Origin: an uncultured Prevotellaceae bacterium
Lineage (GTDB): Bacteria > Bacteroidota > Bacteroidia > Bacteroidales > Muribaculaceae
Direction: 5' to 3'
Length of the DNA: 48,175 bases
NCBI GenBank assembly: GCA_900317325.1
Contig: ONGE01000027.1
Span: 1 to 48,175 of the forward strand
The notes beneath the pieces were generated by a model. It did no database searches. It was not told the origin of the DNA and was given only the letters and a program-made list of their open reading frames with translations. The translations under genes and the position numbers were made by a program. Each line of letters starts with the position of its first letter. The first letter of the stretch is position 1. This document shows positions 25,068-33,054 of this stretch, in pieces.

Positions 25068-25613
25068 TCATATCGGGTTGACAATCAACCCGATATCAGT
25101 CAATCCAGTCAATGTGTCACATTCGTGCATCGCTTGCCAAACGACAACCGACCTTGCTTCGCTTGGATCAATCACTCCACATAGCAAAACCGTGTCCTGA
25201 TAGAGTGTCCCGAATCCGCCTCCAACCCTATTGCCGTATTCGTCGGCCAACTGCATGTTCACCATCCTCCTGTCCACCACCGAGTCAACCGCAATGATGT
25301 CCACTGCAAGGGACAGATTGCGATAGCGATAGCTGTTGTTGTGGCGGATGGCAAGTATCAGGTTGTAGGTCGCAGCCGAGTCATCATACTCGGGAGTGAA
25401 AGTCAATGGACAGCTTTGCTGCCACCCTTGAGCGGGCAGGTGCATGAAGCGCGCATGAGCCATCACGGGTTTTCGCTGGCAGCTGGTCATAATGAGCACG
25501 ACGGCGACAACAAGCACTGTCGTTGTCACCGTTATGCGTTCAAGATTGGCGCATTTGATCTTAATCGTTGCCGCCGCCCTTGTTGCCTTGCGGATTGCCG
25601 TTTTGAGCCACAT
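25068..25613 (-). CDS. gldH: GldH-like lipoprotein
   Basis: The product has a lipoprotein signal ending LIMTSC followed by a beta-rich domain of about 130 residues (HLPAQGWQQSCPLTFTPEYDD..., then YRYRNLSLAVDIIAVDS and TDIGLIVNPI at the end). This agrees with GldH, a gliding-motility lipoprotein widely kept in non-gliding Bacteroidales, where it is commonly found beside ricT. The start is uncertain: ATG at 25613 overlaps the end of ricT by 53 bp and gives a long basic n-region; a GTG at 25529 would avoid the overlap. The frame runs open much further upstream, but only because the ricT tail has biased composition. Confidence 0.7.
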   Translation of the reverse strand: MWLKTAIRKATRAAATIKIKCANLERITVTTTVLVVAVVLIMTSCQRKPVMAHARFMHLPAQGWQQSCPLTFTPEYDDSAATYNLILAIRHNNSYRYRNLSLAVDIIAVDSVVDRRMVNMQLADEYGNRVGGGFGTLYQDTVLLCGVIDPSEARSVVVWQAMHECDTLTGLTDIGLIVNPI

Positions 25614-27006
25614 CGCTATTCTTGGTTTCACGAGGCCTGAACGTCTTGCCTTGACGACGCTGGCGTTGAGGTTTCGAATCATGATGCTGACGCTCATTAC
25701 CAGTCGGCCCTCCACCCTCTTGTTGTGGGCGTTTGGGCTTGGGCTGACGATGCTTGCGATCCTGCCTTTCTCTTGCAGTATCACCGTTTTCGTTTCCGTT
25801 GTCGGAAACTGGCTGCGGTCTCTCGCCTTTACCGTTTGCCGCATCATCCTTGTTCGTGGCATTACCATCAGGAGCCTTGTTCGACTTTTTCTTCTTTTTC
25901 TTCTTCTTTTTGTCAAAGCGGTTGATGGCGTCCTGATTCAACAAGTCACCAAAGGGTGAGCTTGCCTTATTGCCGATGTCTTCGGGCTTCAGGGCATCGG
26001 GTTTCACACCGTTCTTGTTCAGAGCGATGATCTCGAAGGCTTGTGCAGCGGTCAAGGTCACAGTGTTTACAGGAGCATTGCGCTCAGTGGAATAGGTGAT
26101 TTCGCGTTTCAGCGCATCGGCCTTGAAGTAATAATAGGTGGCATCCTTGGTCTCAAGGTGCACATCCTTGGCCGGTAACTGGCGAACAGCTTCCACATAG
26201 GTGTTCACCTCAAAGTTGATGCAACACTTGAGCTTGGCGCACTGGCCTGCCAGGTTCTGGGGATTGAGAGAGATGTCCTGAAAACGCGCAGCACTTGTCG
26301 CAACCGAAACAAAACTCGACATCCAGGTTGCACAGCACAAGGGCCTGCCGCAGGGGCCGATGCCACCGATGCGACCGGCTTCCTGTCGTGCACCGATCTG
26401 TTTCATCTCGACACGGATTCTGAAGACATCGGCCAGCACCTTGATAAGCTGGCGGAAGTCCACGCGCTCATCGGCGATGTAATAGAAAATCGCCTTGTTG
26501 CCGTCGCCCTGGTACTCCACGTCACCGATTTTCATCTTAAGACCTAGGTCCACAGCGATTTTGCGCGAACGAATCATCGTGCCCTCCTCACGGGCTTTGG
26601 CCTGTTCGTAGCGTTCCATGTCGGCAGGCTTTGCCTTACGGAACACCCTCAGGAATTCAGTGTCCTTGCGCAGGTTCACGCGTTTCATCTGGCACTTGAC
26701 CAGACGGCCCGTCAGCCCCACGCGACCGATATCATGTCCCGGGTTGGCCTCCACGGCCACCCAGTCACCCTGCTTGAGCGGAATGTGCGTGCTGTTACGG
26801 TAAAAGCCGCGACGGGTGTTCTTGAAGAGTACCTCGACAATCTCAAAATCATTGTCAGGCACATCATCAAGCCAGTTGGTACTGATGAGGTTGCAACGTC
26901 CCACGTTGCTGTCACAGCACCCACCGCTGCAAGCCCCTGCATCGCATTTCACCACGGGTGCAGCAGCCTCATTCACATCGCCAGGGATGATGTTATTCTC
27001 GTCCAT
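25561..27006 (-). CDS. ricT: PSP1-domain protein (RicT/YaaT-like)
   Basis: 481 residues from ATG 27006; the 4-codon longer frame would need a TTG. The core (about 45-290) is a PSP1 domain with many cysteines: CDAGACSGGCC near the N-terminus, CGRPLCC and CAKLKCC in the core. In Bacillus, RicT forms an iron-sulfur complex with RicA/RicF and governs RNase Y-dependent mRNA maturation; the present gene is directly downstream of rny (15 bp from its stop), which supports a shared job. The last 150 residues are a disordered, very basic tail with nine consecutive lysines followed by Gln/Asn/Gly/Arg-rich sequence, possibly RNA-binding. Confidence 0.88.
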   Translation of the reverse strand: MDENNIIPGDVNEAAAPVVKCDAGACSGGCCDSNVGRCNLISTNWLDDVPDNDFEIVEVLFKNTRRGFYRNSTHIPLKQGDWVAVEANPGHDIGRVGLTGRLVKCQMKRVNLRKDTEFLRVFRKAKPADMERYEQAKAREEGTMIRSRKIAVDLGLKMKIGDVEYQGDGNKAIFYYIADERVDFRQLIKVLADVFRIRVEMKQIGARQEAGRIGGIGPCGRPLCCATWMSSFVSVATSAARFQDISLNPQNLAGQCAKLKCCINFEVNTYVEAVRQLPAKDVHLETKDATYYYFKADALKREITYSTERNAPVNTVTLTAAQAFEIIALNKNGVKPDALKPEDIGNKASSPFGDLLNQDAINRFDKKKKKKKKKSNKAPDGNATNKDDAANGKGERPQPVSDNGNENGDTARERQDRKHRQPKPKRPQQEGGGPTGNERQHHDSKPQRQRRQGKTFRPRETKNSDVAQNGNPQGNKGGGND

Positions 27007-27021
27007 TGTGGTACGCAACTA

Positions 27022-28563
27022 TTATTTGGCGTAGCTGACAGCGCGTGTTTCGCGAATGACGGTGATACGCACCTGTCCGGGATAAGTCATCTCGTCCTGG
27101 ATCTTCTGTGCGATCTCGTTCGACAGTTTCTCGGTCTCTTCGTCGGTGATCTTGTCGGCACCTACGATAACGCGCAGCTCGCGACCAGCCTGGATGGCAT
27201 AGGTCTTCACGACGCCGGGATAGGACAGCGCTAAGTGCTCAAGGTCATTAAGGCGCTTGATGTAGGCCTCGACAATCTCGCGGCGTGCACCGGGTCGTGC
27301 ACCGCTGATGGCGTCACACACTTGTACGATGGGAGCATACAGGCTAGTAGCCTCCTCCTCGTCGTGGTGGGCACCGATAGCGTTGCAGATGTCGGCTTTC
27401 TCCTTATATTTCTCGGCCAACTTCATACCTAACTGTGCATGCGGCAGTTCGGGCTCATCATCGGGCACCTTGCCGATGTCATGCAACAGACCTGCACGAC
27501 GGGCCTTCTTGGGATTCAGGCCCAGCTCACTGGCCATGATGGCACACAGGTTAGCGGTCTCGCGAGAGTGTTGCAACAGGTTTTGGCCATAACTGGAACG
27601 ATACTTCATCTTGCCGATGAGGCGGATGAGCTCGGGATGCAAGCCGTGGATACCCATGTCAATGGCAGTGCGTTTACCGGTCTCGATGACCTCTTCCTCG
27701 ACCTGACGACGAACCTTGGCAACCACTTCCTCGATGCGGGCAGGATGGATGCGACCGTCACTAACGAGCTGATGCAGAGCCAAGCGTGCAATCTCACGAC
27801 GAACGGGGTCGAAGCCCGAAAGGACGATTGCCTCGGGGGTGTCGTCTACAACAATCTCGACGCCGGTGGCAGCCTCCAGGGCGCGGATATTGCGACCTTC
27901 ACGACCGATGATGCGGCCCTTGATCTCGTCGTTGTCGATATGGAATACGGTCACGGCATTCTCGACGGCGGTCTCGGTGGCCACACGCTGGATGGTCTCG
28001 ATGATGATGCGCTTGGCCTCCTTGTTGGCCGTCATCTTGGCATCATCCATGATGTCGTTTATATAGCTGGCAGCATTGGTCTTAGCCTCGTCCTTGAGTG
28101 ACTCGATGAGCTTTTCCTTTGCCTCCTCGGCCGACAAGCCGCTCACGTGCTCCAATGTGTCGCGCACGCTTTTCTCCATCTTGTCAACCTCGTTCTTGCG
28201 TTGATCGAGCAAGGCCATCTGATTTTCCACATTCACCTTCAAGTTGTCCACCTCGTTGCTGCGGCGCTTGAGTTCGCCCTGCTGCTGGTTGAGTGACATC
28301 TCGCGCTGTTTCAGCTTGGCTTCGCTGGTCTGAACCTTAGACAAGCGCGCATTGGCTTCTTTTTCGGCAGCGCTTTTAATCGACATTCCGGCCTCTTTGC
28401 CCTTCATCACCTCGTTGTTCTTGAGCACTTCAGCTTCAAGGCGGGCCTTTTCGATAATTTCGTTGGCTTGTGACTTGGCATTCCTGCGAGAGAAATACAA
28501 TGCAATGCCACATCCAATTGCCATCGCCAGGATGGCTACGATAAGAATTACAACTATATTCAT
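27022..28563 (-). CDS. rny: Ribonuclease Y
   Basis: 513 residues from ATG 28563; the longer frame to 28617 runs into a terminator hairpin and is rejected. Order: one N-terminal membrane anchor (about 2-22), a long coiled coil (25-190) with heptad-rich charged sequence, a KH domain ([19 protein letters not shown]), and an HD domain with LLHDIGK and HHDEE-type metal ligands. RNase Y is a membrane-bound endoribonuclease that begins mRNA decay. Followed by ricT and gldH, likely one operon. Confidence 0.97.
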   Translation of the reverse strand: MNIVVILIVAILAMAIGCGIALYFSRRNAKSQANEIIEKARLEAEVLKNNEVMKGKEAGMSIKSAAEKEANARLSKVQTSEAKLKQREMSLNQQQGELKRRSNEVDNLKVNVENQMALLDQRKNEVDKMEKSVRDTLEHVSGLSAEEAKEKLIESLKDEAKTNAASYINDIMDDAKMTANKEAKRIIIETIQRVATETAVENAVTVFHIDNDEIKGRIIGREGRNIRALEAATGVEIVVDDTPEAIVLSGFDPVRREIARLALHQLVSDGRIHPARIEEVVAKVRRQVEEEVIETGKRTAIDMGIHGLHPELIRLIGKMKYRSSYGQNLLQHSRETANLCAIMASELGLNPKKARRAGLLHDIGKVPDDEPELPHAQLGMKLAEKYKEKADICNAIGAHHDEEEATSLYAPIVQVCDAISGARPGARREIVEAYIKRLNDLEHLALSYPGVVKTYAIQAGRELRVIVGADKITDEETEKLSNEIAQKIQDEMTYPGQVRITVIRETRAVSYAK

Positions 28564-28603
28564 TAAATTAATATAAAATATTAAACAAAACGCGCCACTT
28601 GTC

Positions 28604-28645
28604 AAAACAATGCACATTGCTGAAAATCAACAAGATGTGTCATTG
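28604..28645 (-). terminator. Terminator-like hairpin before rny
   Basis: On the minus strand, CAATG-ACACAT and ATGTG-CATTG close a stem with an inner TGTTGA/TCAGCA stem (28645 to 28608), followed by TTTT. It would end transcripts coming from zapA and the structured RNA region, some 40 bp before the rny start. Confidence 0.55.
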
Positions 28646-28786
28646 CTCTTAAAGTGGTGCAGGAACCTAATTTCTACAACTAATATATTATGTCTCACGC
28701 TTTTGCAACGTTACTGGCATCGCTTGAGCCAGATAAACGCACAACTATCAGCAGATATTACGGGACAAGTGTCCCTGAAGCGTGAA
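28646..28786 (-). ncRNA. Structured RNA candidate between zapA and rny
   Basis: Starting directly at the zapA stop, the minus strand can fold: an outer stem CACGCTT/AAGCGTG (28784 to 28778 with 28702 to 28696), inside it a hairpin GGGAC/GTCCC and a hairpin CTGGC/GCCAG, then a T-run-like hairpin at 28645-28604. In Gammaproteobacteria the 6S RNA gene follows zapA, so 6S RNA is a tempting guess. The typical 6S shape (one long rod with a central bubble and paired ends) is not evident, so I only claim a structured RNA. Confidence 0.4.
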
Positions 28787-28788
28787 AA

Positions 28789-29085
28789 TCACTCTTCGAC
28801 GCCGATGAGGGCATCTAATTGCTTGTCTAAATCAGTAAGGAATTCATTGACCTGACGGTTTTCACCGTACGCCTCAAGATAGAGGCGTGCAAACTGGAAT
28901 GCAACCCTGCCAAGCACGTCTTCAGACTTCCCGTTGAAACGGTTCATCCATTTGCGCCACAACGTGTTGACAAGTTCCTCGGCTTTGCGGTAGCTTTCTT
29001 CCTCCCCTTGGTTGATACTCAAGGCAATCGGGTTTGCCGCATCAGCGAGTTGAATCCATATTTTTTCTTTATTATTGTCGGCCAT
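28789..29085 (-). CDS. zapA: Cell division protein ZapA-like
   Basis: 98 residues with the ZapA layout: a short N-terminal strand region (KIWIQLADAANPIALSINQGEEESYRKAEELVNTLW) and a C-terminal long helix for tetramer formation (VAFQFARLYLEAYGE onward). ZapA binds and bundles FtsZ filaments at midcell. The gene for a coiled-coil protein ends 19 bp upstream on the same strand, suggesting a ZapA/ZapB-like pair. Confidence 0.85.
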   Translation of the reverse strand: MADNNKEKIWIQLADAANPIALSINQGEEESYRKAEELVNTLWRKWMNRFNGKSEDVLGRVAFQFARLYLEAYGENRQVNEFLTDLDKQLDALIGVEE

Positions 29086-29104
29086 AACGGTAGAGAGTCA
29101 CGTG

Positions 29105-29401
29105 TCAAGCGTTCAATTGTTTGATGCACCGGTCAATATCCCGCACCATCTTGGCAACCTGTTTCTTGTAGCGTGATACCGCTTCAGGATCACGCGGGAC
29201 CGAATGAGCCACTTTCAGGAATTCATTGTCGATGCGCATCTGGCTTAATTCTTTTTCCAGTTTTGCGACCTCCAATTCCTGGCGCTCGACAGACCTTTTC
29301 AACTCCTTGTTCTCGTTCTGGAGCGCAACATACCTCTGGCGCAAGATCTCAAACTTGCGGAGCAGGTTTTGCAGTTGTTCATTCAGTTCCATCGAAGGCA
29401 T
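29105..29401 (-). CDS. Small coiled-coil protein upstream of zapA
   Basis: 98 residues from the ATG at 29401 (the ATG at 29392 is also possible). The frame opens at 29431, but the -7 box TACTTTTG (29428 to 29421) rules that out. Residues about 10-70 are a continuous coiled coil (LLRKFEILRQRYVALQNENKELKRSVERQ in part); the C-terminal 35 residues are basic. By position with ZapA and by shape it could play a ZapB-like part in Z-ring organisation; sequence alone cannot prove this. Confidence 0.7.
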   Translation of the reverse strand: MPSMELNEQLQNLLRKFEILRQRYVALQNENKELKRSVERQELEVAKLEKELSQMRIDNEFLKVAHSVPRDPEAVSRYKKQVAKMVRDIDRCIKQLNA

Positions 29402-29593
29402 AGTTGTCCAATTTTTGTTGCAAAAGTACAACTATTTTTGCATTTATGGCCAAATTGACCCAATTATTTTGCTTTTTGAAAGTGAAATGATGTTTTTTTC
29501 CCATTTTTCACGTCACTGGCATTCTTTTTTCGATCATAAATCCCCCATAAAAGGGCATCAAGAATATTTTTTTGCAAAAAACTAGCCCAAAAA

Positions 29594-29624
29594 TTTGTCA
29601 GTTCAAAAAATGGCATTACCTTTG
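29594..29624 (+). promoter_or_regulatory. Promoter of tRNA-Ala
   Basis: TTTG (29594-29597), 19 bp, TACCTTTG (29617-29624): an ideal Bacteroidetes promoter, with the tRNA beginning 12 bp after the -7 box. Confidence 0.75.
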
Positions 29625-29636
29625 CAACCGCAATTC

Positions 29637-29709
29637 GGGGCATTAGCTCATCTGGTAGAGCGCAACACTGGCAGTGTTGAGGTAAGCGGTTCGAGTCCGC
29701 TATGCTCCA
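29637..29709 (+). tRNA. tRNA-Ala (anticodon GGC)
   Basis: 73 nt cloverleaf. Acceptor GGGGCAT pairs with ATGCTCC (one G-T). D-arm AGCTC..GAGC is present, the anticodon stem CAACA/TGTTG encloses the loop CTGGCAG with anticodon GGC, and T-arm AGCGG/CCGCT has loop TTCGAGT. Discriminator A. CCA is not encoded. It decodes GCC and GCU alanine codons. Confidence 0.97.
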
Positions 29710-29719
29710 CAACCTATAA

Positions 29720-29764
29720 CTGCTTAATTCGCTATAAAACAGCGAATTAAGCAGTTTTTATTTT
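29720..29764 (+). terminator. Intrinsic terminator of tRNA-Ala
   Basis: A perfect 14 bp stem (29720-29733 with 29741-29754), a 7-base loop and a T-rich tail TTTTTATTTT. Confidence 0.9.
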
Positions 29765-29780
29765 AACCAAAATCCAATCC

Positions 29781-29829
29781 GTTGTCATACTGTTGTCATA
29801 AAAACAAAACGATAAAAAGCAATGACAAC
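29781..29829. repeat. GTTGTCATA repeats downstream of the tRNA
   Basis: GTTGTCATA occurs at 29781-29789 and 29792-29800 (11 bp period) and inverted as AATGACAAC at 29821-29829. A small cluster of direct and inverse copies beside a tRNA 3' end is the layout of integrase arm-type sites, but no integrase gene is in the window. Confidence 0.4.
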
Positions 29830-30493
29830 AATGTCATGATAATGGAATGACAAAGTCTTCAGAGAGCAGTTCCACGACAGATGGCGCCGAGATACCAGAA
29901 AAGAATAACAAGCTCTGACGGACAAGAATTCAACCCTCCCCTTCTCTCTCTTTACCGTATAATTAAGGTGTAATTCTCAGTCCGTTCAAACGAAAACATT
30001 TACAAAATTACGCGAAATTACGATTTGTAAAGGATTGAAAAAATCAAATGCTTGATTATCAATTATTAAAGGGTTGAAAAGGGATTTTTTCCCCTTTGTT
30101 TCCCTCTCAGGATCCCCCTACCGCCCTGCGGAGCGCTTCTGAAAATCACTTGGTTAAAAAGCGCTATATGCAGGACGATTTTGGCATTGTGCGGTGATGA
30201 TGCTGACGTGCGTGAGCGCATCCGACACGCAGTATCGGTTGCGCTTATGCTCGTCAATACCGCTGATTACTGTGCGACAACATCGTGCCTTGAACTCGCT
30301 TCGAGGCTGGATTTTTGCTCTGGCGATGGCGATGGGCGGTGAAGCGCAGGCAAGGGAGCGCAGAATGGCGACAGAGGCTAGAGTGTGCCCAAGGCTCACA
30401 GCACCGATACCCCTGAGCGCAGCGAAAACAGCGGGGCGCGGAGGGAATGTAGTGGAGGCACAAGATGAGTGGAGTCATCGTGAGTGCCAGTAG
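29830..30493. other. Gene-poor stretch past the tRNA
   Basis: About 660 bp with no convincing gene. The first half is AT-rich. The second half, from about 30110, is GC-richer and contains several overlapping frames under 100 codons on both strands, none with a recognisable domain. It could be the decayed remains of an insertion at the tRNA. Confidence 0.55.
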
Positions 30494-30581
30494 GGATTAT
30501 TTCGAGGCAACTGGGCTTGGCCTTGACGGGCGGCGGCCCACACTAACTTTGCATTGGAAAGAATTGTACATGAGCGACAGG
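30494..30581 (+). repeat. Dispersed promoter-bearing element, copy 2
   Basis: GGATTATTTCGAGGCAACT (30494-30512), CTTG (30522-30525), 18 bp, TAACTTTG (30544-30551) and AGCGACAGG match the copies at 32841 and 89. A further shared block with a hairpin follows at 30663-30709. Confidence 0.65.
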
Positions 30582-30662
30582 CGGCAAGGGCAATGATGAC
30601 ATTTTGTTTCATCAATGCGGCTTCACGGTATCATGACTCTCCCGCCAAGCAGAGGGCCGTGC

Positions 30663-30709
30663 ATAAAGACAACAAAGGAGGGATCGCCCATCACGGGCGT
30701 TTCTCTCCT
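30663..30709 (+). repeat. Hairpin-bearing direct repeat, copy 1
   Basis: 47 bp almost identical to 32940-32986 (two differences seen). It holds the stem GGAG(GGA)-CGCCC / GGGCG-(TTT)CTCTCC. With the promoter at 30522-30551 it could define a small RNA of about 150 nt ending at the hairpin. No T run follows, so true termination is uncertain. Confidence 0.6.
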
Positions 30710-30872
30710 ATACTTTGAATAAGGAAAATGTGAAATGTAGTTTCCTATACTCACAAATATTTATGGTGCCATTGGGTACTTATCTGTTTTGATTGCTATC
30801 TTTCTTTCATCTTCTGAACTATCATTGAATGGTAGAATGTCCTCTAAATCACATTCATTCATAATAGAAAGG

Positions 30873-30904
30873 TTTGCATACCATGAATATATGAATTACC
30901 TTTG
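30873..30904 (+). promoter_or_regulatory. Promoter of the esterase gene
   Basis: TTTG (30873-30876), 20 bp, TACCTTTG (30897-30904); a leader of about 35 nt before the ATG at 30949. Confidence 0.65.
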
Positions 30905-30948
30905 CACAATGCATAAAGCCAAATCACAAATCATAAAATTACAAGGCG

Positions 30949-32709
30949 ATGAAAAAACTTTTCTTTACACTTGCGCTTATGGCTGCATTGTTGCCAGGAA
31001 AAGCATTGGCAGAGGTTGATCCGAACTTCTACATCTATCTCTGCCTGGGACAATCCAACATGGACGGTCAGGCAGAACCTGAGACTGTTGACGCCAACGT
31101 GGATGCACGTTTTCAAACACTCGCGTGCACTAATTTCTCTCGCCCCGCCCGCACCATGGGACAATGGTATAAAGCAGACGTTCCTATCGTGCGCGAAAAC
31201 ACTAAACTGGGTGTTACCGACTACTTTGGTCGTACCATGGTTGCCGCTCTGCCACAGAACGTAAAGGTGGGCGTGGTAGCAGTGGCTGTGTCGGGCGTTG
31301 CCATTGAGGGATTCATGCAGGAGGAAGTTGCCGACTATGTTGCTTCGGCTCCCGACTGGCAGAAGAGCATCTTCGCGGCATACAACAATGATCCTTACAA
31401 GCGATTGGTGGACATGGCAAAAATAGCACAACAGTCGGGTGTCATCAAGGGTATCGTGCTGCATCAGGGAGAATCGAACAACGGTCAGCAGGCATGGCTG
31501 CAGAAGGTTAAGACCGTTTATGATCGACTGCTCAGCGACCTCAACCTCAGTGCCACCGACGTTCCTCTCTTTGCCGGAGAGACCGTGAATGCTGACATGA
31601 ACGGCGGCTGTGCGGCTCATAACGCCATCATCGCCCAGTTGCCCGATGTTATTCCTACTGCCCATGTTATTCCATCCAATGGTTGCCCATGCGCCGACGA
31701 CATGGTGCACTTCACCGCCGAAGGCTATCGAACCATGGGCAAGCGCTATGCCTACGAGGCTCTGCGCGTACTGGGCAAAGAGGCACAAGCTGCGACCGGT
31801 TATGCCTGGACGGATGCTCTCCGCAATGTCTATAGCATAGACCATCTGGAAGATGCTGAAGATGTTTCTATACGCATAGGAGGTTCAAAGCGTCTGACTG
31901 TCTGGGGGGTGTTTAAGGATGGACATCGCGAGAACCTCTCACACGAAATCGTTTTCACTGGCAATGGTTTCAACATAGTGGACGGTGTGCTCCTGGGCAC
32001 AGAATCCAAGAGCGGAACCGTCACGGCAAGCTACACCGATTTCCTTGGCGCCACAAAGTCTATTGGAATTAATGTTGAGGTCAGTAACAATGCCGACAAC
32101 CATATCCTTGCCGTAAACAACGGCACGGCTGGACAGAACTATTGGGACAAGGAACTGATTACCCGCCTCTCTCGCCCCCTGACCATAGGAAAATCCTACA
32201 CGATTAAGGCCACCATCAAGGCAGTCAATGGAGGGCCGCTCATTCTATGGGCAGTATGGGATGCCAGCAGCAACAAGAACGAGTGGGGAGGCAGCAACGA
32301 CTTGCAGACGTTGGAAAATTATAATCTTACAGCTAATGCCACAGAGTATCAATGGACCTTTACTGCACGCTACGCCATTGACATGCTGCAGTTTGGTTTT
32401 GGACAGATTGAAGGGATGGTTTACTTTGACGACGTCTCGTGCAAGGAGCAAGGTGGCGACGAAGAATTCGTTGTCAATGGCTCGTTTGAATCTGACGATC
32501 TGTCGAAGTGGGAAGTGTTGAGTTGGGCAGGACAGACCATGTCCATCATTACAGACGATACATCCGGCATCAAACCTATCTTGGCTGAACAAATGACCGA
32601 CAGCGCTATCTACACTCTTCAGGGAGTCAAGATAGCCGACAGCACAGAAATCGGAAAACTTCCCCATGGTTTATACATCGTAAAAGGAAAAACGATCATG
32701 GTGAAGTAA
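30949..32709 (+). CDS. Secreted SGNH/CE6-like carbohydrate esterase with T9SS-like tail
   Basis: 586 residues. Signal peptide 1-21. Residues 25-275 are an SGNH hydrolase of the sialate O-acetylesterase/CE6 acetylxylan esterase type: GQSNMDG with nucleophile Ser36, GVAVSG-like block near 115, LHQGESNNG at 171-179 and DDMVHF with His254. It would remove acetyl groups from plant or host glycans. Then a beta-sandwich of Big-like type (about 285-380), a carbohydrate-binding-like module (about 385-545; NGSFESDDLSKWEV is typical of CBM4/9 types) and a C-terminal IYTLQGVKI ... LPHGLYIVKGKTIMVK tail resembling Por/T9SS sorting domains. No polysaccharide-use genes adjoin it; matching repeats flank it. 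Confidence 0.82.
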   Translation: MKKLFFTLALMAALLPGKALAEVDPNFYIYLCLGQSNMDGQAEPETVDANVDARFQTLACTNFSRPARTMGQWYKADVPIVRENTKLGVTDYFGRTMVAALPQNVKVGVVAVAVSGVAIEGFMQEEVADYVASAPDWQKSIFAAYNNDPYKRLVDMAKIAQQSGVIKGIVLHQGESNNGQQAWLQKVKTVYDRLLSDLNLSATDVPLFAGETVNADMNGGCAAHNAIIAQLPDVIPTAHVIPSNGCPCADDMVHFTAEGYRTMGKRYAYEALRVLGKEAQAATGYAWTDALRNVYSIDHLEDAEDVSIRIGGSKRLTVWGVFKDGHRENLSHEIVFTGNGFNIVDGVLLGTESKSGTVTASYTDFLGATKSIGINVEVSNNADNHILAVNNGTAGQNYWDKELITRLSRPLTIGKSYTIKATIKAVNGGPLILWAVWDASSNKNEWGGSNDLQTLENYNLTANATEYQWTFTARYAIDMLQFGFGQIEGMVYFDDVSCKEQGGDEEFVVNGSFESDDLSKWEVLSWAGQTMSIITDDTSGIKPILAEQMTDSAIYTLQGVKIADSTEIGKLPHGLYIVKGKTIMVK

Positions 32710-32840
32710 AGACTGACTGTTGTCGCGTATAACCTTTTTACGGTGCTAATCAAGTAAGGGCTGCTAGTGATACGTCTGTCAAGGCTTGACCGAAAAAATC
32801 CATCCGCAGGACTGGCCATTTTTATCGCAGGAAAAATTGT

Positions 32841-32923
32841 GGATTATTTCGAGGCAACTCCGTACAGCCTTGCAGTATCACGATGCCCGCTAGCTTTGCG
32901 GTGTAAAAGGTGGTAGCGACAGG
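32841..32923 (+). repeat. Dispersed promoter-bearing element, copy 3
   Basis: Third copy: GGATTATTTCGAGGCAACT (32841-32859), CTTG (32869-32872), 18 bp, TAGCTTTG (32891-32898), AGCGACAGG. It lies after the esterase gene in the same orientation as copy 2 before it. Confidence 0.65.
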
Positions 32924-32939
32924 ACAATGTCAACATTTC

Positions 32940-32986
32940 ATAAAGACAGCAAAGGAGGGATCGCCCATCACGGGCGTTTCCCTCCT
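32940..32986 (+). repeat. Hairpin-bearing direct repeat, copy 2
   Basis: Second copy of 30663-30709. The stem is better here: GGAGGGA with TCCCTCC and CGCCC with GGGCG. A transcript from 32905 or so to this hairpin would be about 80-90 nt. Confidence 0.6.
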
Positions 32987-32994
32987 TACCGATG

Positions 32995-33028
32995 AAAAAG
33001 CCCCGGAATGCATCTGCGTTTCCGAGGC
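32995..33028 (-). terminator. Intrinsic terminator of the yggL-like gene
   Basis: On the minus strand a stem of GCCTCGGAAACGC with GC(A)TTCCGGGGC is followed by TTTTT (32999 to 32995), 27 bp past the stop codon. It probably also ends transcripts of the long gene train upstream. Confidence 0.8.
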
Positions 33029-33054
33029 AAATATTTCAAGAAAAATGTTTAATG

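Noticed and set aside
25614-25916. N-terminal extension of the GldH-like frame
   Set aside because: It overlaps the low-complexity tail of ricT and would place a basic disordered part before a clear lipoprotein signal.
28604-28786. Firm call of 6S RNA
   Set aside because: Position after zapA fits, but the long closed rod with central bubble is not seen; kept only as a structured RNA candidate.
30194-30493. 99-codon frame past the tRNA
   Set aside because: Several competing frames on both strands, no domain, no promoter pattern at a sensible distance.
30931-31845. 304-codon frame opposite the esterase gene
   Set aside because: The esterase has a signal peptide, catalytic motifs and a consensus promoter; the antisense frame has none.
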